Assembly: GCF_900167575.1 (NCBI RefSeq)
Contig: NZ_FUZP01000002.1
Location: 434,001-498,000 of the forward strand
Source: Okibacterium fritillariae
Lineage (GTDB): Bacteria > Actinomycetota > Actinomycetes > Actinomycetales > Microbacteriaceae
Reading direction: 5' to 3'
Length of the DNA stretch: 64,000 nucleotides
Shown here piece by piece: positions 39,976 to 49,258 of this stretch. The notes beneath the pieces were generated by a model. It was not told the origin of the DNA. It made no database searches and worked only from the letters and a program-made list of their open reading frames with translations. The position numbers and the translations under genes were made by a program. Every line of letters starts with the position of its first letter. Position 1 is the first letter of the stretch.

Positions 39976-40818
39976 ATGCACGACGACCGCTACTCCACCG
40001 ATGTCCTCGCCGGCGACTGGAAGGGCCGCAACAAGCCCGTCATCCCCACGCAGCCGGCCACACTCGACCTCGTCGTCGAAGACATCCGCACGGGATGGGC
40101 GGGTGCCATCACGCGCGTCGAGGGCAAGATGGTCGAGCTCGAAGACTGGAAGGGCCGCCGCCGCACGTTCCCCCTGGGTGGCGGCTTCCTGCTCGAGGGG
40201 CAACCGATCACACTGGTCGCGGCGCCTCGGGCGTCGGCCGGGCGGGCGCGCACGGCATCCGGGTCGTTCGCGGTCGAGCAGGAGCGCGCCCGGGTCGCCC
40301 GCAGCAGCCGCATCTTCGTCGAGGGCAAGCACGACGCCGAGCTGGTCGAGCGCGTGTGGGGCGACGACCTGCGCATCGAGGGCGTGGTCGTCGAGTTCCT
40401 CTCGGGTGTCGACGACCTCGACCAAATCGTGCGCGACTTCACACCCACCCGCGAGCGACGCGTCGGTGTGCTCGTCGACCACCTGGTGCCGGGCTCGAAG
40501 GAGAGCCGCATCGCCGAGACGGTGGCGCGCGGGCCTTTCGGTGCGCACGTGCTGGTGGTCGGGCATCCCTATGTCGACGTCTGGCAGGCCGTGAAGCCCG
40601 AGCGTCTGGGGCTCGCCGAGTGGCCCACCATCCCGCGTTCGATGGAGTGGAAGAAGGGCATCTGCAAGGCGCTCGGATGGCCGCACGAGACGCAGGCCGA
40701 CACGGCCCGGGCCTGGCAGCGCATCCTCGGTCAGGTGCGCACCTTCGCCGACCTCGAACCCCAGCTGCTCGGCCGCGTCGAACAACTCATCGACTTCGTC
40801 ACCGAACCCACCGCGTAA
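39976..40818 (+). CDS. DUF3097-family protein with TOPRIM-like motif
   Basis: 280 residues, conserved in actinobacteria without an assigned role. The N-terminal quarter is beta-rich, with VEDWKGRRRTFPLGGGFLLEGQ. The centre has SRIFVEGKHDAELVERVWG (about 110-128) followed by RRVGVLVDHLVPGSKES (about 158-174). This pair resembles the Glu strand and the Asp-x-Asp-like strand of TOPRIM nucleases/primases, with DHL replacing DxD. YVDVWQAVKPERLGL and WKKGICKALGW are family-specific. A nucleic-acid-acting role is an inference only. It stands alone, next to tRNA-Arg on the opposite strand. Confidence 0.82.
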   Translation: MHDDRYSTDVLAGDWKGRNKPVIPTQPATLDLVVEDIRTGWAGAITRVEGKMVELEDWKGRRRTFPLGGGFLLEGQPITLVAAPRASAGRARTASGSFAVEQERARVARSSRIFVEGKHDAELVERVWGDDLRIEGVVVEFLSGVDDLDQIVRDFTPTRERRVGVLVDHLVPGSKESRIAETVARGPFGAHVLVVGHPYVDVWQAVKPERLGLAEWPTIPRSMEWKKGICKALGWPHETQADTARAWQRILGQVRTFADLEPQLLGRVEQLIDFVTEPTA

Positions 40819-40842
40819 AGCAGCGGAACGGAACGAATTGCA

Positions 40843-40857
40843 TCGCCGGAACGGCGA
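40843..40857. terminator. small hairpin between DUF3097 gene and tRNA-Arg
   Basis: TCGCCG-GAA-CGGCGA, a perfect 6-bp stem with a tri-nucleotide loop, lies 14 bases past the tRNA 3' end on the minus strand. It may help end the tRNA transcript. Confidence 0.4.
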
Positions 40858-40870
40858 GCCACAAACACGG

Positions 40871-40943
40871 TGCCTCTGACAGGATTTGAACCTGCGACTT
40901 CTTCCTCCGGAGGGAAGCGCTCTATCCACTGAGCTACAGAGGC
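40871..40943 (-). tRNA. tRNA-Arg (anticodon CCG)
   Basis: 73 nt on the minus strand. The acceptor stem GCCTCTG/CAGAGGC is perfect. The D arm is GCTC-AGTGGAT-AGAGC-like, the anticodon stem/loop CTTCCCTCCGGAGGAAG gives anticodon CCG, and the T arm has the invariant GTTCAAATC. The discriminator is A. CCA is not encoded. It reads CGG codons. Confidence 0.97.
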
Positions 40944-41037
40944 GGACTACTCGTAGAATCTACCAGACATCCCGCGCCCGCCATCGCCCCGCTCAGGGGG
41001 TGATCGGGCCCCGCAAACGCGTGCGAAGATATCTCAC

Positions 41038-41832
41038 ATGCAGCGCACCGTATCGGCCGACCTCCGCTTCGACCTGGGTGCCACGAGCGATGTGATCCTC
41101 TCGCTCGCGGTGGCCGCCGCCACCGGGCTGTTCACCGAAACGCTCACGTGCATGCGCAACGGCGAGGCGGTTCCGGTGACCGAGCTCATCGACCGGCACG
41201 GCGCCCGTCTGCACCGCGTGCGAGCGGATGCCGGCAGCTATGTCGTGCGTTACGACGCCGTCATCGCGGCCGATCGCCTGCCCGAGCCCCTCGACCCCGT
41301 CGACGTCATCCGCTACCTGCGCCCGTCGCGCTACGCCGAGTCCGACCGCATCGCCTCGTTCGCCGCCCAGACCTTCGGGGGAGCGCAGGGTTTCGAGCTG
41401 CTCGACCGCGTCGTCGACTGGGTCTCGAACACGCTGTCCTATGTGCCGGGTTCGAGCGTCGGCACCGACAGTGCCATGTCCACCTTCGCGTCGTCCGAGG
41501 GGGTCTGCCGCGACTACGCGCATCTGACGATCGCGTTGCTGCGCGCCCGCGACCTGCCGGCCCGCATGGTCTCGGTCTATGCCCCGGGCCTCTCGCCCAT
41601 GGACTTCCACGCCGTCGTCGAGGCCTATGTTGACGGCGCCTGGTATGTGGTCGACGCCACGCGTCTCGCGCCCCGGCAGTCGCTCGTGCGTATCGCCACG
41701 GGCCGGGATGCCTCGGATGTCGCGTTCCTCACCAACCACTGGACGGGCCTCACCCTCGGCGACGTCTCGGTCACCGCAACCGCCGAGGCGCTCCCGCGCG
41801 ACGACGGCTGGTCGCGCGTCCAACTCGGCTGA
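41038..41832 (+). CDS. transglutaminase-like domain protein
   Basis: 264 residues. The papain-like triad is visible: Cys in SSEGVCRDYAHLTIALLRA (about 160), His in PMDFHAVVEAYV, and Asp in WYVVDATRLAP. The N-terminal half is a beta-rich module (RFDLGATSDVILSLAV) like those of bacterial transglutaminase-like proteases/amidases. No signal peptide or membrane segment. Activity could be peptide cleavage or amide hydrolysis; substrate unknown. A perfect 12-bp terminator hairpin follows, shared with the convergent lipoprotein gene. Confidence 0.85.
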   Translation: MQRTVSADLRFDLGATSDVILSLAVAAATGLFTETLTCMRNGEAVPVTELIDRHGARLHRVRADAGSYVVRYDAVIAADRLPEPLDPVDVIRYLRPSRYAESDRIASFAAQTFGGAQGFELLDRVVDWVSNTLSYVPGSSVGTDSAMSTFASSEGVCRDYAHLTIALLRARDLPARMVSVYAPGLSPMDFHAVVEAYVDGAWYVVDATRLAPRQSLVRIATGRDASDVAFLTNHWTGLTLGDVSVTATAEALPRDDGWSRVQLG

Positions 41833-41856
41833 ACCGCTGACCGACGCGTTAACGCA

Positions 41857-41886
41857 CGAATGCCCCGGCCGAAACCGGGGCATTCG
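41857..41886. terminator. bidirectional rho-independent-type terminator
   Basis: CGAATGCCCCGG and CCGGGGCATTCG pair perfectly (12 bp) around a CCGAAA loop, between the convergent transglutaminase-like and lipoprotein genes. Confidence 0.85.
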
Positions 41887-41897
41887 TCATCCAGCGT

Positions 41898-42536
41898 CTA
41901 GGACGCGGGCAGGTGGGGGATCGCCGCCATGAGCAGCTGCTGCGCGTCGCCCGGCTCGAGGAACTCGTCCGACGACAGCGTCAGCCAGTAGGAGCCGGTG
42001 AAGACCTGCGCCTGGCCCTTCGCGCCGTCGACGGTGAAGTAGCCCTCGACTTGGCTCGGGTCACCGTAGGTCGGCACGGATCCGCCGGCGGCGAAGGCGA
42101 TGTTCTTGAGTGACGTCAATTGGTCGGCCGTGAGCTTCGCCAGCCCGAGGTCGATCGTGTAGTCGCTTGTGCCGTTCTTCCACTGGCAGGTGAGGCCATT
42201 CATGCCAGCGATCTGGCCGGCCTTCGAGTCCACGGCGGGAGCTGCCTTCGGCAGCGCGACGTAGTTGGGATTGTAGTTGTACACGTCCTGTGCCGAGAGC
42301 AGCTGTTCGCACGTCACGCCGACGGGGGCCGAGATGACGGCATCCGACGTGGGGGCGGCGGTCGCGGCGGGGGTCTCGGTGGCGGTCGGGGTGGCGCTCG
42401 CCGTCTCGACAGGGGTGGGCGAGCCGGTCGAGCCCGACGACGCGCCGCACGCGGTCAGCGCGGTGAGAGCGACGATTGCGGCGACGGACAGTGTGGCGGC
42501 GCGCGATGCGCGGGCTACCCGGGGCGACAGGGCCAT
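41898..42536 (-). CDS. secreted lipoprotein of unknown function
   Basis: 212 residues from ATG 42536 after AGGAGGAAAAGTC. The signal peptide ends in lipobox LTAC with Cys30. A Ser/Pro/Thr/Ala linker runs to about residue 75. The mature part has two Cys (in GVTCEQLL and NGLTCQWKN), which probably form a disulfide. WLTLSSDEFLEPGDAQQLL is near the C-terminus. The spacing is reminiscent of small DUF3558-like mycobacterial/actinobacterial lipoproteins, but I cannot name a family with certainty. Divergent from argS, 130 bases apart. Confidence 0.75.
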   Translation of the reverse strand: MALSPRVARASRAATLSVAAIVALTALTACGASSGSTGSPTPVETASATPTATETPAATAAPTSDAVISAPVGVTCEQLLSAQDVYNYNPNYVALPKAAPAVDSKAGQIAGMNGLTCQWKNGTSDYTIDLGLAKLTADQLTSLKNIAFAAGGSVPTYGDPSQVEGYFTVDGAKGQAQVFTGSYWLTLSSDEFLEPGDAQQLLMAAIPHLPAS

Positions 42537-42652
42537 GACTTTTCCTCCTGTTGAGCGGTCTCGTGAACCATACCAAGCACAGATCACGTGCTCCGTTATA
42601 TAGCCCCGATTCCGCGTTCGATTCCCGGCAGATGGTTACATTCGGTGCACGG

Positions 42653-42658
42653 TAGAGT
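42653..42658 (+). promoter_or_regulatory. -10 box TAGAGT of argS
   Basis: TAGAGT lies 8 nt before GTG 42667, giving a nearly leaderless argS mRNA. It supports GTG 42667 rather than an upstream TTG. Confidence 0.45.
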
Positions 42659-42666
42659 TGATCGCT

Positions 42667-44334
42667 GTGACTCCCGCAGACCTCTCCCGCAGCCTCTTCG
42701 ACCTCCTCGTCCCGCTCGTCGAGGGGCGACGACCGGGTGCCGCAGCCGAGCTTTCGCCCACCGATGTGGTGCTCGAGCGCCCGAAGAACCGCGAGCACGG
42801 CGACTGGTCCTCCAATATCGCGATGCGCTTGGCCAAGAAGCTCGGCACCAACCCGCGCGAGCTGGCTACCGAGATCGCCGAGCGCCTCGCTTCGGTCGAC
42901 GGCGTGCAGGGCGTGGATGTCGCGGGCCCCGGTTTCATCAACGTGCGCCTCGACGCGGCCGCCGCCGGCCAGATCGCGCACACCATCGTCGAGCGCGCCC
43001 ACGACTACGGCCGCAACGAGTCGCTCGCCGGGCACGTCATCAACCTCGAATTCGTGTCGGGCAACCCGACCGGTCCTCTGCACCTCGCGCACACGCGTTG
43101 GGCGGCCGTGGGCGATTCCCTCGGACGCGTGCTGCGCGCATCCGGAGCCGAGGTCGGCACCGAGTACTACATCAACGACGCGGGCAACCAGATGGACAAG
43201 TTCGGCCTCTCCGTGCAGGCCGCCGCCTTCGGTGAGCCCACGCCCGACAAGGGCTACCCCGGCGAGTACATCGGCGAGCTCGCGGCGCGTGTCGTGGCCG
43301 CCGACCCGTCGCTGCTCGAGCGCCCGCGTGACGAGACGCTGGCCGAGTTCCGCGAACGCGCCTATCAGCTGCAAATGGCCGAGATCAAAGATTCTCTCCA
43401 GCGCTTCAACGTGCACTTCGACGTCTTCTTCACCGAGCAGACGCTGCACGAGAAAGACCCGGCCACGGGCCGCAGCGCCATCGACGACGCGGCCGAGCGC
43501 CTCAAGGCCCAGGGCCACGTGTTCGAAGACGACGACGCCGTCTGGGTGCGCACGACCGATTTCGGCGACGACAAAGACCGCGTCATGATCCGCGGCAACG
43601 GCATCTACACCTACTTCGCGGCCGACGCCGCCTACTACCTGTCCAAGAAGGACCGCGGCTACACCGAGAAGATCTACCTGCTGGGCGCCGACCACCACGG
43701 CTACGTCCACCGCCTGCGCGCTCTGTCGGGTGCCGCGGGAGACGACCCCGATGTCAACATCCAGGTCCTCATCGGCCAGATGGTCACGGTCAACGGCGCC
43801 AAGCTGTCGAAGCGTGCCGGCAACATCGTCGAGCTCGACGACCTGCTCGAATGGGTCGGTGCCGACTCGCTGCGCTACGAGCTGGCACGCTACCCCAGCG
43901 ACACGCCGCTCGACCTCGACGGCGAGCAGCTGCGCAAGCGCAGCAACGAGAACCCCGTCTTCTATGTGCAGTACGCACATGCGCGCACGCGCAGCGTCGC
44001 CCGCAACGCGGCCGAGGCGGGTGTCGACCGCAGCGTGTTCCGTCCCGAAATGCTCGAGCACGAGACCGAGTCGGCGCTCCTCGGCGCGCTGCAGGAGTTC
44101 CCGCGCATCGTGGCCCAGGCCGCCGAGCTGCGCGAACCGCACCGCGTCGCGCGCTACCTCGAAGAGATCGCCGGCCTCTATCACCGCTGGTACGACAATT
44201 GCCGCGTCATCCCGCTCGGCGAGCAGCCCGTAAAAGACGTGCACCGCACGCGCCTGTGGCTGAACGACGCCACGGGCACGGTGCTGCGCAACGGGCTCGA
44301 CCTGCTCGGTGTGACGGCACCCGACCGCATGTAG
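42667..44334 (+). CDS. argS: arginyl-tRNA synthetase
   Basis: 555 residues, class Ia. The N-terminal tRNA-recognition domain (about 1-110) is followed by the HIGH-like motif in [16 protein letters not shown] (about 122-137). KMSKS corresponds to KLSKRAGN (near residue 380). The C-terminal DALR anticodon domain ends [35 protein letters not shown] is the typical connecting segment. It charges tRNA-Arg (one isoacceptor, CCG, lies 1.7 kb upstream). It is followed by a DUF2993 gene and then lysA, the usual actinobacterial order argS-lysA. Confidence 0.97.
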   Translation: MTPADLSRSLFDLLVPLVEGRRPGAAAELSPTDVVLERPKNREHGDWSSNIAMRLAKKLGTNPRELATEIAERLASVDGVQGVDVAGPGFINVRLDAAAAGQIAHTIVERAHDYGRNESLAGHVINLEFVSGNPTGPLHLAHTRWAAVGDSLGRVLRASGAEVGTEYYINDAGNQMDKFGLSVQAAAFGEPTPDKGYPGEYIGELAARVVAADPSLLERPRDETLAEFRERAYQLQMAEIKDSLQRFNVHFDVFFTEQTLHEKDPATGRSAIDDAAERLKAQGHVFEDDDAVWVRTTDFGDDKDRVMIRGNGIYTYFAADAAYYLSKKDRGYTEKIYLLGADHHGYVHRLRALSGAAGDDPDVNIQVLIGQMVTVNGAKLSKRAGNIVELDDLLEWVGADSLRYELARYPSDTPLDLDGEQLRKRSNENPVFYVQYAHARTRSVARNAAEAGVDRSVFRPEMLEHETESALLGALQEFPRIVAQAAELREPHRVARYLEEIAGLYHRWYDNCRVIPLGEQPVKDVHRTRLWLNDATGTVLRNGLDLLGVTAPDRM

Positions 44335-44360
44335 CGGAGAAGGTCGGAGTGGGGGGAACG

Positions 44361-45170
44361 ATGGGGGAGCAGGAGCAGATGAGCGACGGTTTCGATTTCG
44401 CGTTCGAGGAATCCGATGTCCCGCGGCGCGCCCGCTTCGGCTGGGTGCTGTGGCTGTTCCTCATCCCGGCCATCGTCGGCGTGGGATGGCTGGCGCTCTG
44501 GATGCTCGACAGCGCGCTCAGCGACGTCGCCGAAGGTGTCGTGAAGAAGCAGATCGAGGACAACCTGCCCGCGGGTGTCGTCGCCGATGTCGATGTCGAG
44601 ATCAGCGGCCCGCCGTTCATCTATCAATACGTGACGGGCGTTTTCGAGACCGTGACGGTGACGGCTCGGGATGCGACGATCAACGACATCCCGATCTCGG
44701 CCCGGGCCGTTTTGAGCGATGTACCGAAGGACACCACCGAACCGGTGGGACACGTGGACGCCTCGTTCTCGATCTCGCAGCAGGCGCTCGATGTGCTGGC
44801 CGAGGCCCCCGACGCCGACCAGGCCCTCACGCTGGGTGACGGCGTCGTCACCTACGACTCCACGCAGACCGTCCTGGGCTTCTCGATTCCCTACACGCTC
44901 ACGGCGACGCCCACGGTGGCGGGAAACGCCGTCGAGCTGGTGCCCGAGAAGGCGTCGGTCGATGTGGGGTCGCTCAACATCGACGTGCAGCCCGTCATCG
45001 ACCTGCTCCTGCAGCAGCAGCCCCTCTCGATCTGCGTCGCATCGCGCCTGCCGGAGGCCGTCACGTTGACGGGCCTCACCGTGACCCCCGACAAGGCCAC
45101 CGTCACGGCTTCGGCCGACGACGTTGTTCTCTCGGGCAGCTCGCTCCGCACGCCGGGCACCTGCGGCTAG
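44361..45170 (+). CDS. DUF2993/LmeA-family protein, membrane-anchored
   Basis: 269 residues. A cytoplasmic N-terminus of about 25 residues is followed by one membrane segment (WVLWLFLIPAIVGVGWLALW, about 28-47). The extracytoplasmic domain contains VEISGPPFIYQYVTGVFETV and ARAVLSDVPKD, the DUF2993 core known from LmeA, a phospholipid-binding protein affecting lipomannan elongation in mycobacteria. CVASRLPEAVTLTGLTVTP closes the domain. The ATG is preceded by a G-rich ribosome site (an in-frame GTG lies four codons upstream). It sits between argS and lysA, a position conserved in related bacteria. Confidence 0.85.
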   Translation: MGEQEQMSDGFDFAFEESDVPRRARFGWVLWLFLIPAIVGVGWLALWMLDSALSDVAEGVVKKQIEDNLPAGVVADVDVEISGPPFIYQYVTGVFETVTVTARDATINDIPISARAVLSDVPKDTTEPVGHVDASFSISQQALDVLAEAPDADQALTLGDGVVTYDSTQTVLGFSIPYTLTATPTVAGNAVELVPEKASVDVGSLNIDVQPVIDLLLQQQPLSICVASRLPEAVTLTGLTVTPDKATVTASADDVVLSGSSLRTPGTCG

Positions 45171-45290
45171 CCGGCCCGCTTCATATGCCGTTTCGAGGAT
45201 GACCTCTCGGTAGGTTTGTTCTTCACAGCGCGCCCCGCGCAGAATCGTCCACTGCCCCTCCGCGGGTTCGTGGCCCACAGGCGTTCTCGG

Positions 45291-45296
45291 TACACT
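45291..45296 (+). promoter_or_regulatory. possible -10 box TACACT of the lysA-hom-thr operon
   Basis: TACACT is 54 bases before lysA. TTCGTG about 18 bp upstream is a weak -35. This is the only plausible promoter in the 179-bp gap. Confidence 0.35.
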
Positions 45297-45349
45297 TTGG
45301 GAGTCGTCCTCTGCCGGGCGACTGCTCCCTCCGCACGATTGGTTCCCCG

Positions 45350-46858
45350 GTGGCAACACACCCCCTCGCACCCGACTGGCTGGCCCTGCCTGCCGACGCC
45401 AATGACTTAGGCGACGGTCTCTTCTCGGCCAACACCGAGCGCGACCAATACGGCCAGATCCAGGTGGCCGGTGTCACCGCGGGCGAGCTCGTCGAGACCT
45501 TCGGCACTCCTCTCTATGTCGTCGACGAGGCCGACGCCCGTGCCCGTGCCGCCCGCACGCTCGCCGCGTTCCGTTCCGCCGTCGCAGCCCAAGCCGACTC
45601 TGCAGCTCACGCCGGTTCTGTCGCGCGCGCCGGCTCGGCCGCCGAAGCGCCCGCCGGGTCCGACTCAGGCGCCGCAGGTTCCGGTGACACGCCGCGCGTG
45701 CCCGATGTGACGATCTATTACGCCGCGAAGGCGTTCCTGTCGGCCGAGGTTGCGCGATGGATGATCGACGAGGGCCTCAACATCGACGTGTGCTCGGGCG
45801 GTGAGCTCGCTCTGGCTCTCGCAGCCGGCGCACCGGCCGCTCGACTCGGGTTCCACGGCAACAACAAGTCCCTCGCCGAGATCGAACGCGCCGTCGCGGC
45901 GGGCATCGGCACCATCGTGCTCGACAGCCTCGAAGAGATCGAACGGGTCGCCGAAGCATCCGCGCGCCACGGGCGCCGCCAGGGCGTCCGCCTGCGGGTC
46001 AACAGTGGCGTGCACGCGCACACACACGAATTCCTCGCCACGTCGCACGAAGATCAGAAGTTCGGGCTGCCGCTCACCGACACGGCAGCCGCCGTGGCCC
46101 AGATCCGCAGTCACGACTCGCTCGACTTCCGCGGGCTGCACTGCCACATCGGCTCACAGATCTTCGACGCGTCGGGCTTCGGCGAGTCGGCCGCCCGCCT
46201 CCTCGTCGCTCACCGCGAACTGCTCGAGGGTGGGCCGGTGCCCGAGCTCAACCTCGGCGGCGGCTTCGGCATCGCCTACACGACCGCCGACGACCCGCAG
46301 CCCATCGAGCAGATCGCCGCGGGCATCGCCGACGCCGTCTTCCGTGCCGCCGCCGACCTCGGCGTCGAGGTGCCGAACCTCGCGTTCGAGCCGGGCCGCA
46401 GCATCATCGGCCCCGCCGGCATGACCCTCTACACGGTCGGCACGCGCAAAGACGTGCAGGTCGCGGGCGACGACGGCTCATCGTCGGTGCGCCGCTACCT
46501 GAGCGTGGACGGCGGCATGAGCGATAACGCCCGCCCCGCCCTCTACGGGGCCGACTATTCGGTGCGCCTGGCCAACCGGGTCTCCGACGCACCGGCTGCG
46601 CTCGTGCGGCTCGCCGGCAAGCACTGCGAATCAGGCGATATCGTCGTCAACGCCGACTTCCTGCCGGGCGACGCCGCCTCCGGTGACATCGTCGCCGTGC
46701 CCGCCACGGGCGCCTACTGCTGGTCGCTCGCGAGCAACTACAACTATCTCGGTCGTCCCGCCGTCGTCGCGGTCGTCGACGGCACCGCGCGCGTGATCGT
46801 GCGTGGCGAGACCGAGGCCGAACTACTGGCGCGTGACGCCGGATTGGACGCACGATGA
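45350..46858 (+). CDS. lysA: diaminopimelate decarboxylase
   Basis: 502 residues, start GTG. Alanine-racemase-type barrel with the PLP Lys in YYAAKAFLS (about 123-131), HCHIGSQIF (about 263-271), GGGFGIAY, EPGRSIIGPAG, and the C-terminal active-site CESGD and SNYNYLGRP. It converts meso-diaminopimelate to lysine. A roughly 40-residue Ala/Gly/Ser insertion (about 80-120) interrupts the first strand-helix pair and is not part of the canonical enzyme. Its stop overlaps hom by four bases, beginning the lysA-hom-thrC-thrB unit. Confidence 0.96.
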   Translation: MATHPLAPDWLALPADANDLGDGLFSANTERDQYGQIQVAGVTAGELVETFGTPLYVVDEADARARAARTLAAFRSAVAAQADSAAHAGSVARAGSAAEAPAGSDSGAAGSGDTPRVPDVTIYYAAKAFLSAEVARWMIDEGLNIDVCSGGELALALAAGAPAARLGFHGNNKSLAEIERAVAAGIGTIVLDSLEEIERVAEASARHGRRQGVRLRVNSGVHAHTHEFLATSHEDQKFGLPLTDTAAAVAQIRSHDSLDFRGLHCHIGSQIFDASGFGESAARLLVAHRELLEGGPVPELNLGGGFGIAYTTADDPQPIEQIAAGIADAVFRAAADLGVEVPNLAFEPGRSIIGPAGMTLYTVGTRKDVQVAGDDGSSSVRRYLSVDGGMSDNARPALYGADYSVRLANRVSDAPAALVRLAGKHCESGDIVVNADFLPGDAASGDIVAVPATGAYCWSLASNYNYLGRPAVVAVVDGTARVIVRGETEAELLARDAGLDAR

Positions 46859-48177
46859 TCGAATACCGCACGCTCCGGGTGGCCCTCCTGGGTGCCGGCT
46901 CCGTTGGTTCGCAGGTGGCGCGTCTGCTCCTCGAGAACCGCGAAGAGTTGGCGGCCCGATCGGGAGCCGACCTGCAGCTCGTCGGCATCGCCGTGCGCAA
47001 CCTCGACGCCAAACGGGATGTCGAGCTGCCTCGAGAGCTCTACACGACCGACGCCGAAACCCTCATCGTGGGCGCCGACATCGTCATCGAGCTCATGGGC
47101 GGCATCGAGCCGGCCAAGACCTACATCCTGCAGGCCCTCAACGCCGGGGCCGACGTCATCACGGGCAACAAGGCGCTGCTCGCCGAGCACGGTGCCGAGA
47201 TCTTCGGTGCGGCCGAGCAGGTCGGGGCCGAGGTCTACTACGAGGCAGCCGTCGCCGCAGCCATCCCGATCATCCGTCCGCTGCGCGACAGCCTGGCCGG
47301 CGACAACATCAAGCGCATCCTCGCGATCGTCAACGGCAGCACCAACTACATCCTCGACCGCATGGATCGCTTCGGCGACAGCATGGCCGACGCCCAGAAG
47401 ACCGCCTTCGAGCTCGGGTTCCTCGAGGCCGACCCCACGCTCGACGTCGAGGGATACGACGCCGCGCAGAAGGCCACCCTGTTGGCCAGCCTCGCGTTCC
47501 ACTCGAGCGTGCCCGCCAGCGGTGTGCACCGCGAGGGCATCAGCCAGATCACGCCCGAGCAGATCCAGGCGGCGAAAGACGCCGGCTACGTCATCAAGCT
47601 CCTCGCCATCGCCGAGCGCATCACCGACGAAGACGGCACCGAGGGTGTCTCGGCCCGGGTCTACCCCGCGCTCGTCGACCGCAATCATCCGCTCGCCTCG
47701 GTGCACGGGGGCAACAACGCCGTCTTCGTCGAAGCCGAGGCAGCCGGCCCCCTCATGTTCTATGGCGCGGGAGCCGGCGGCGTGCAGACCGCCTCGGCCA
47801 TCCTCGGCGACCTCGTCTCGGCGGCCCGTCGCCACGTCGCCGGCGGCCCCGGCCTTGGCGAGTCGACGCACGCCGACCTCCCACTCCTGCCCATCGGCAG
47901 TGTCACCACCAAATATCAGATCAGCCTTCTCGTCACCGACCGTCCGGGCGTCCTCGCCCGGATCGCTGGCATCCTCAGCGACGGTGGCGTCTCGGTCGAA
48001 ACGGTCCAGCAGACCGTCCAACCCGGCGAAGAAGACGACGCCACCGGCACCGCCACCCTGGTGATCGGAACCCACGCGGCCCGCGAGGCCGCGCTGCAGG
48101 CAACAGTCGAGGCGTTGACGGCCAGCGAAGACACGCAGGCCGTCGTCAGTGTTCTACGAGTTGAAGGAGCCGAATAA
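46855..48177 (+). CDS. hom: homoserine dehydrogenase
   Basis: 440 residues. NAD(P) loop [15 protein letters not shown] (about 11-25). Catalytic stretch [12 protein letters not shown] with NVYYEAAV-like [17 protein letters not shown], and [29 protein letters not shown] holds the substrate-binding Asp/Glu and Lys. A C-terminal ACT domain (about 350-440, [21 protein letters not shown]) supports feedback inhibition by threonine. It produces homoserine from aspartate semialdehyde for threonine and methionine. The stop overlaps the thrC ATG by one base. Confidence 0.97.
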   Translation: MIEYRTLRVALLGAGSVGSQVARLLLENREELAARSGADLQLVGIAVRNLDAKRDVELPRELYTTDAETLIVGADIVIELMGGIEPAKTYILQALNAGADVITGNKALLAEHGAEIFGAAEQVGAEVYYEAAVAAAIPIIRPLRDSLAGDNIKRILAIVNGSTNYILDRMDRFGDSMADAQKTAFELGFLEADPTLDVEGYDAAQKATLLASLAFHSSVPASGVHREGISQITPEQIQAAKDAGYVIKLLAIAERITDEDGTEGVSARVYPALVDRNHPLASVHGGNNAVFVEAEAAGPLMFYGAGAGGVQTASAILGDLVSAARRHVAGGPGLGESTHADLPLLPIGSVTTKYQISLLVTDRPGVLARIAGILSDGGVSVETVQQTVQPGEEDDATGTATLVIGTHAAREAALQATVEALTASEDTQAVVSVLRVEGAE

Positions 48178-49256
48178 TGGCGAAGCAGTGGCGCGGAGTT
48201 CTGCACGAATATGCAGACCGTCTCGACATCAGTGACAAGACCCCCATCATCAGCCTCGGCGAGGGTGGCACGCCGCTCATCGCCGCCCGGGCCCTCTCCG
48301 AGCGCACGGGCGCCCGCGTCTACGTGAAGTTCGAGGGCATGAACCCCACGGGGTCGTTCAAAGACCGCGGCATGACGATGGCCGTCTCCAAGGCCGTCGA
48401 ACACGGCGCCAAGGCCATCATCTGCGCCTCCACCGGCAACACGTCGGCCTCGGCCGCCGCCTATGCCGCGCACGCCGGCATCACGGCCGCCGTGCTCGTG
48501 CCCGAGGGCAAGATCGCCATGGGCAAGCTCAGCCAGGCCGTCGCGCACAACGGTCAGCTCATCCAGATCCAGGGCAACTTCGACGACTGCCTGAACATCG
48601 CGCGTGACCTCGCCGAGAACTACCCCGTGCACCTCGTCAACTCGGTCAACAACGACCGCATCGAGGGCCAGAAGACGGCGGCGTTCGAGATCGTCGAGGT
48701 GCTCGAAGACGCGCCCGACTTCCACTTCATCCCGGTCGGCAACGCGGGCAACTACACCGCCTACACGCGCGGCTACACCGAAGAGCTCGAGCGCGGCGCC
48801 ACCACCAAGCTGCCCCGCATGTTCGGGTTCCAGGCATCCGGCAGCGCCCCCATCGTGCGCGGCGAGCTCGTGCGCCACCCCGAGACCATCGCCAGCGCCA
48901 TCCGCATCGGCAACCCCGCCTCGTGGGAGCTCGCCCTCACGGCTCGCGAGAAGACCGACGGCTACTTCGGTGCCATCGACGACGACAAGATCCTGCTCGC
49001 GCAGAAGATCCTGGCCTCCGAGGTCGGCGTCTTCGTCGAACCCGCGTCGGCCATCAGCGTCGCCGGCCTGCTCGAACGCGCCGAAGCCGGCCAGGTCCCC
49101 GCGGGCAGTACGGTCGTGCTCACGGTCACGGGTCACGGGCTGAAGGACCCGCAGTGGGCCCTGCGCACCGAAGACGGTGGCCAGGTCACTCCCACTATCG
49201 TTCCCGTCGACACGGCCGAGGTCGCGAGCGTGCTCGGCCTCGTCGCCGAACGTTAG
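48177..49256 (+). CDS. thrC: threonine synthase
   Basis: 359 residues, fold-type II PLP enzyme of the short threonine-synthase class. PLP Lys in [15 protein letters not shown] (about 60). The phosphate-binding loop is [15 protein letters not shown], and [17 protein letters not shown] is the thrC-specific loop. [10 protein letters not shown] is at the C-terminus. It converts O-phosphohomoserine to threonine. Start ATG overlaps the hom stop by one base (TAATG). thrB begins two bases after its stop. Confidence 0.96.
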   Translation: MAKQWRGVLHEYADRLDISDKTPIISLGEGGTPLIAARALSERTGARVYVKFEGMNPTGSFKDRGMTMAVSKAVEHGAKAIICASTGNTSASAAAYAAHAGITAAVLVPEGKIAMGKLSQAVAHNGQLIQIQGNFDDCLNIARDLAENYPVHLVNSVNNDRIEGQKTAAFEIVEVLEDAPDFHFIPVGNAGNYTAYTRGYTEELERGATTKLPRMFGFQASGSAPIVRGELVRHPETIASAIRIGNPASWELALTAREKTDGYFGAIDDDKILLAQKILASEVGVFVEPASAISVAGLLERAEAGQVPAGSTVVLTVTGHGLKDPQWALRTEDGGQVTPTIVPVDTAEVASVLGLVAER

Positions 49257-49258
49257 GC

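Noticed and set aside
42537-42666. T-box leader upstream of argS
   Set aside because: The 129-bp divergent region has no T-box consensus; a -10 lies 8 nt from the start, leaving no room for a leader.
42061-44244. 727-codon open frame antisense to argS
   Set aside because: A product of high GC at third positions: the strand opposite a GC3-rich gene lacks stops. The translation shows no family motif, while argS on the plus strand has the HIGH-like and KLSKR motifs.
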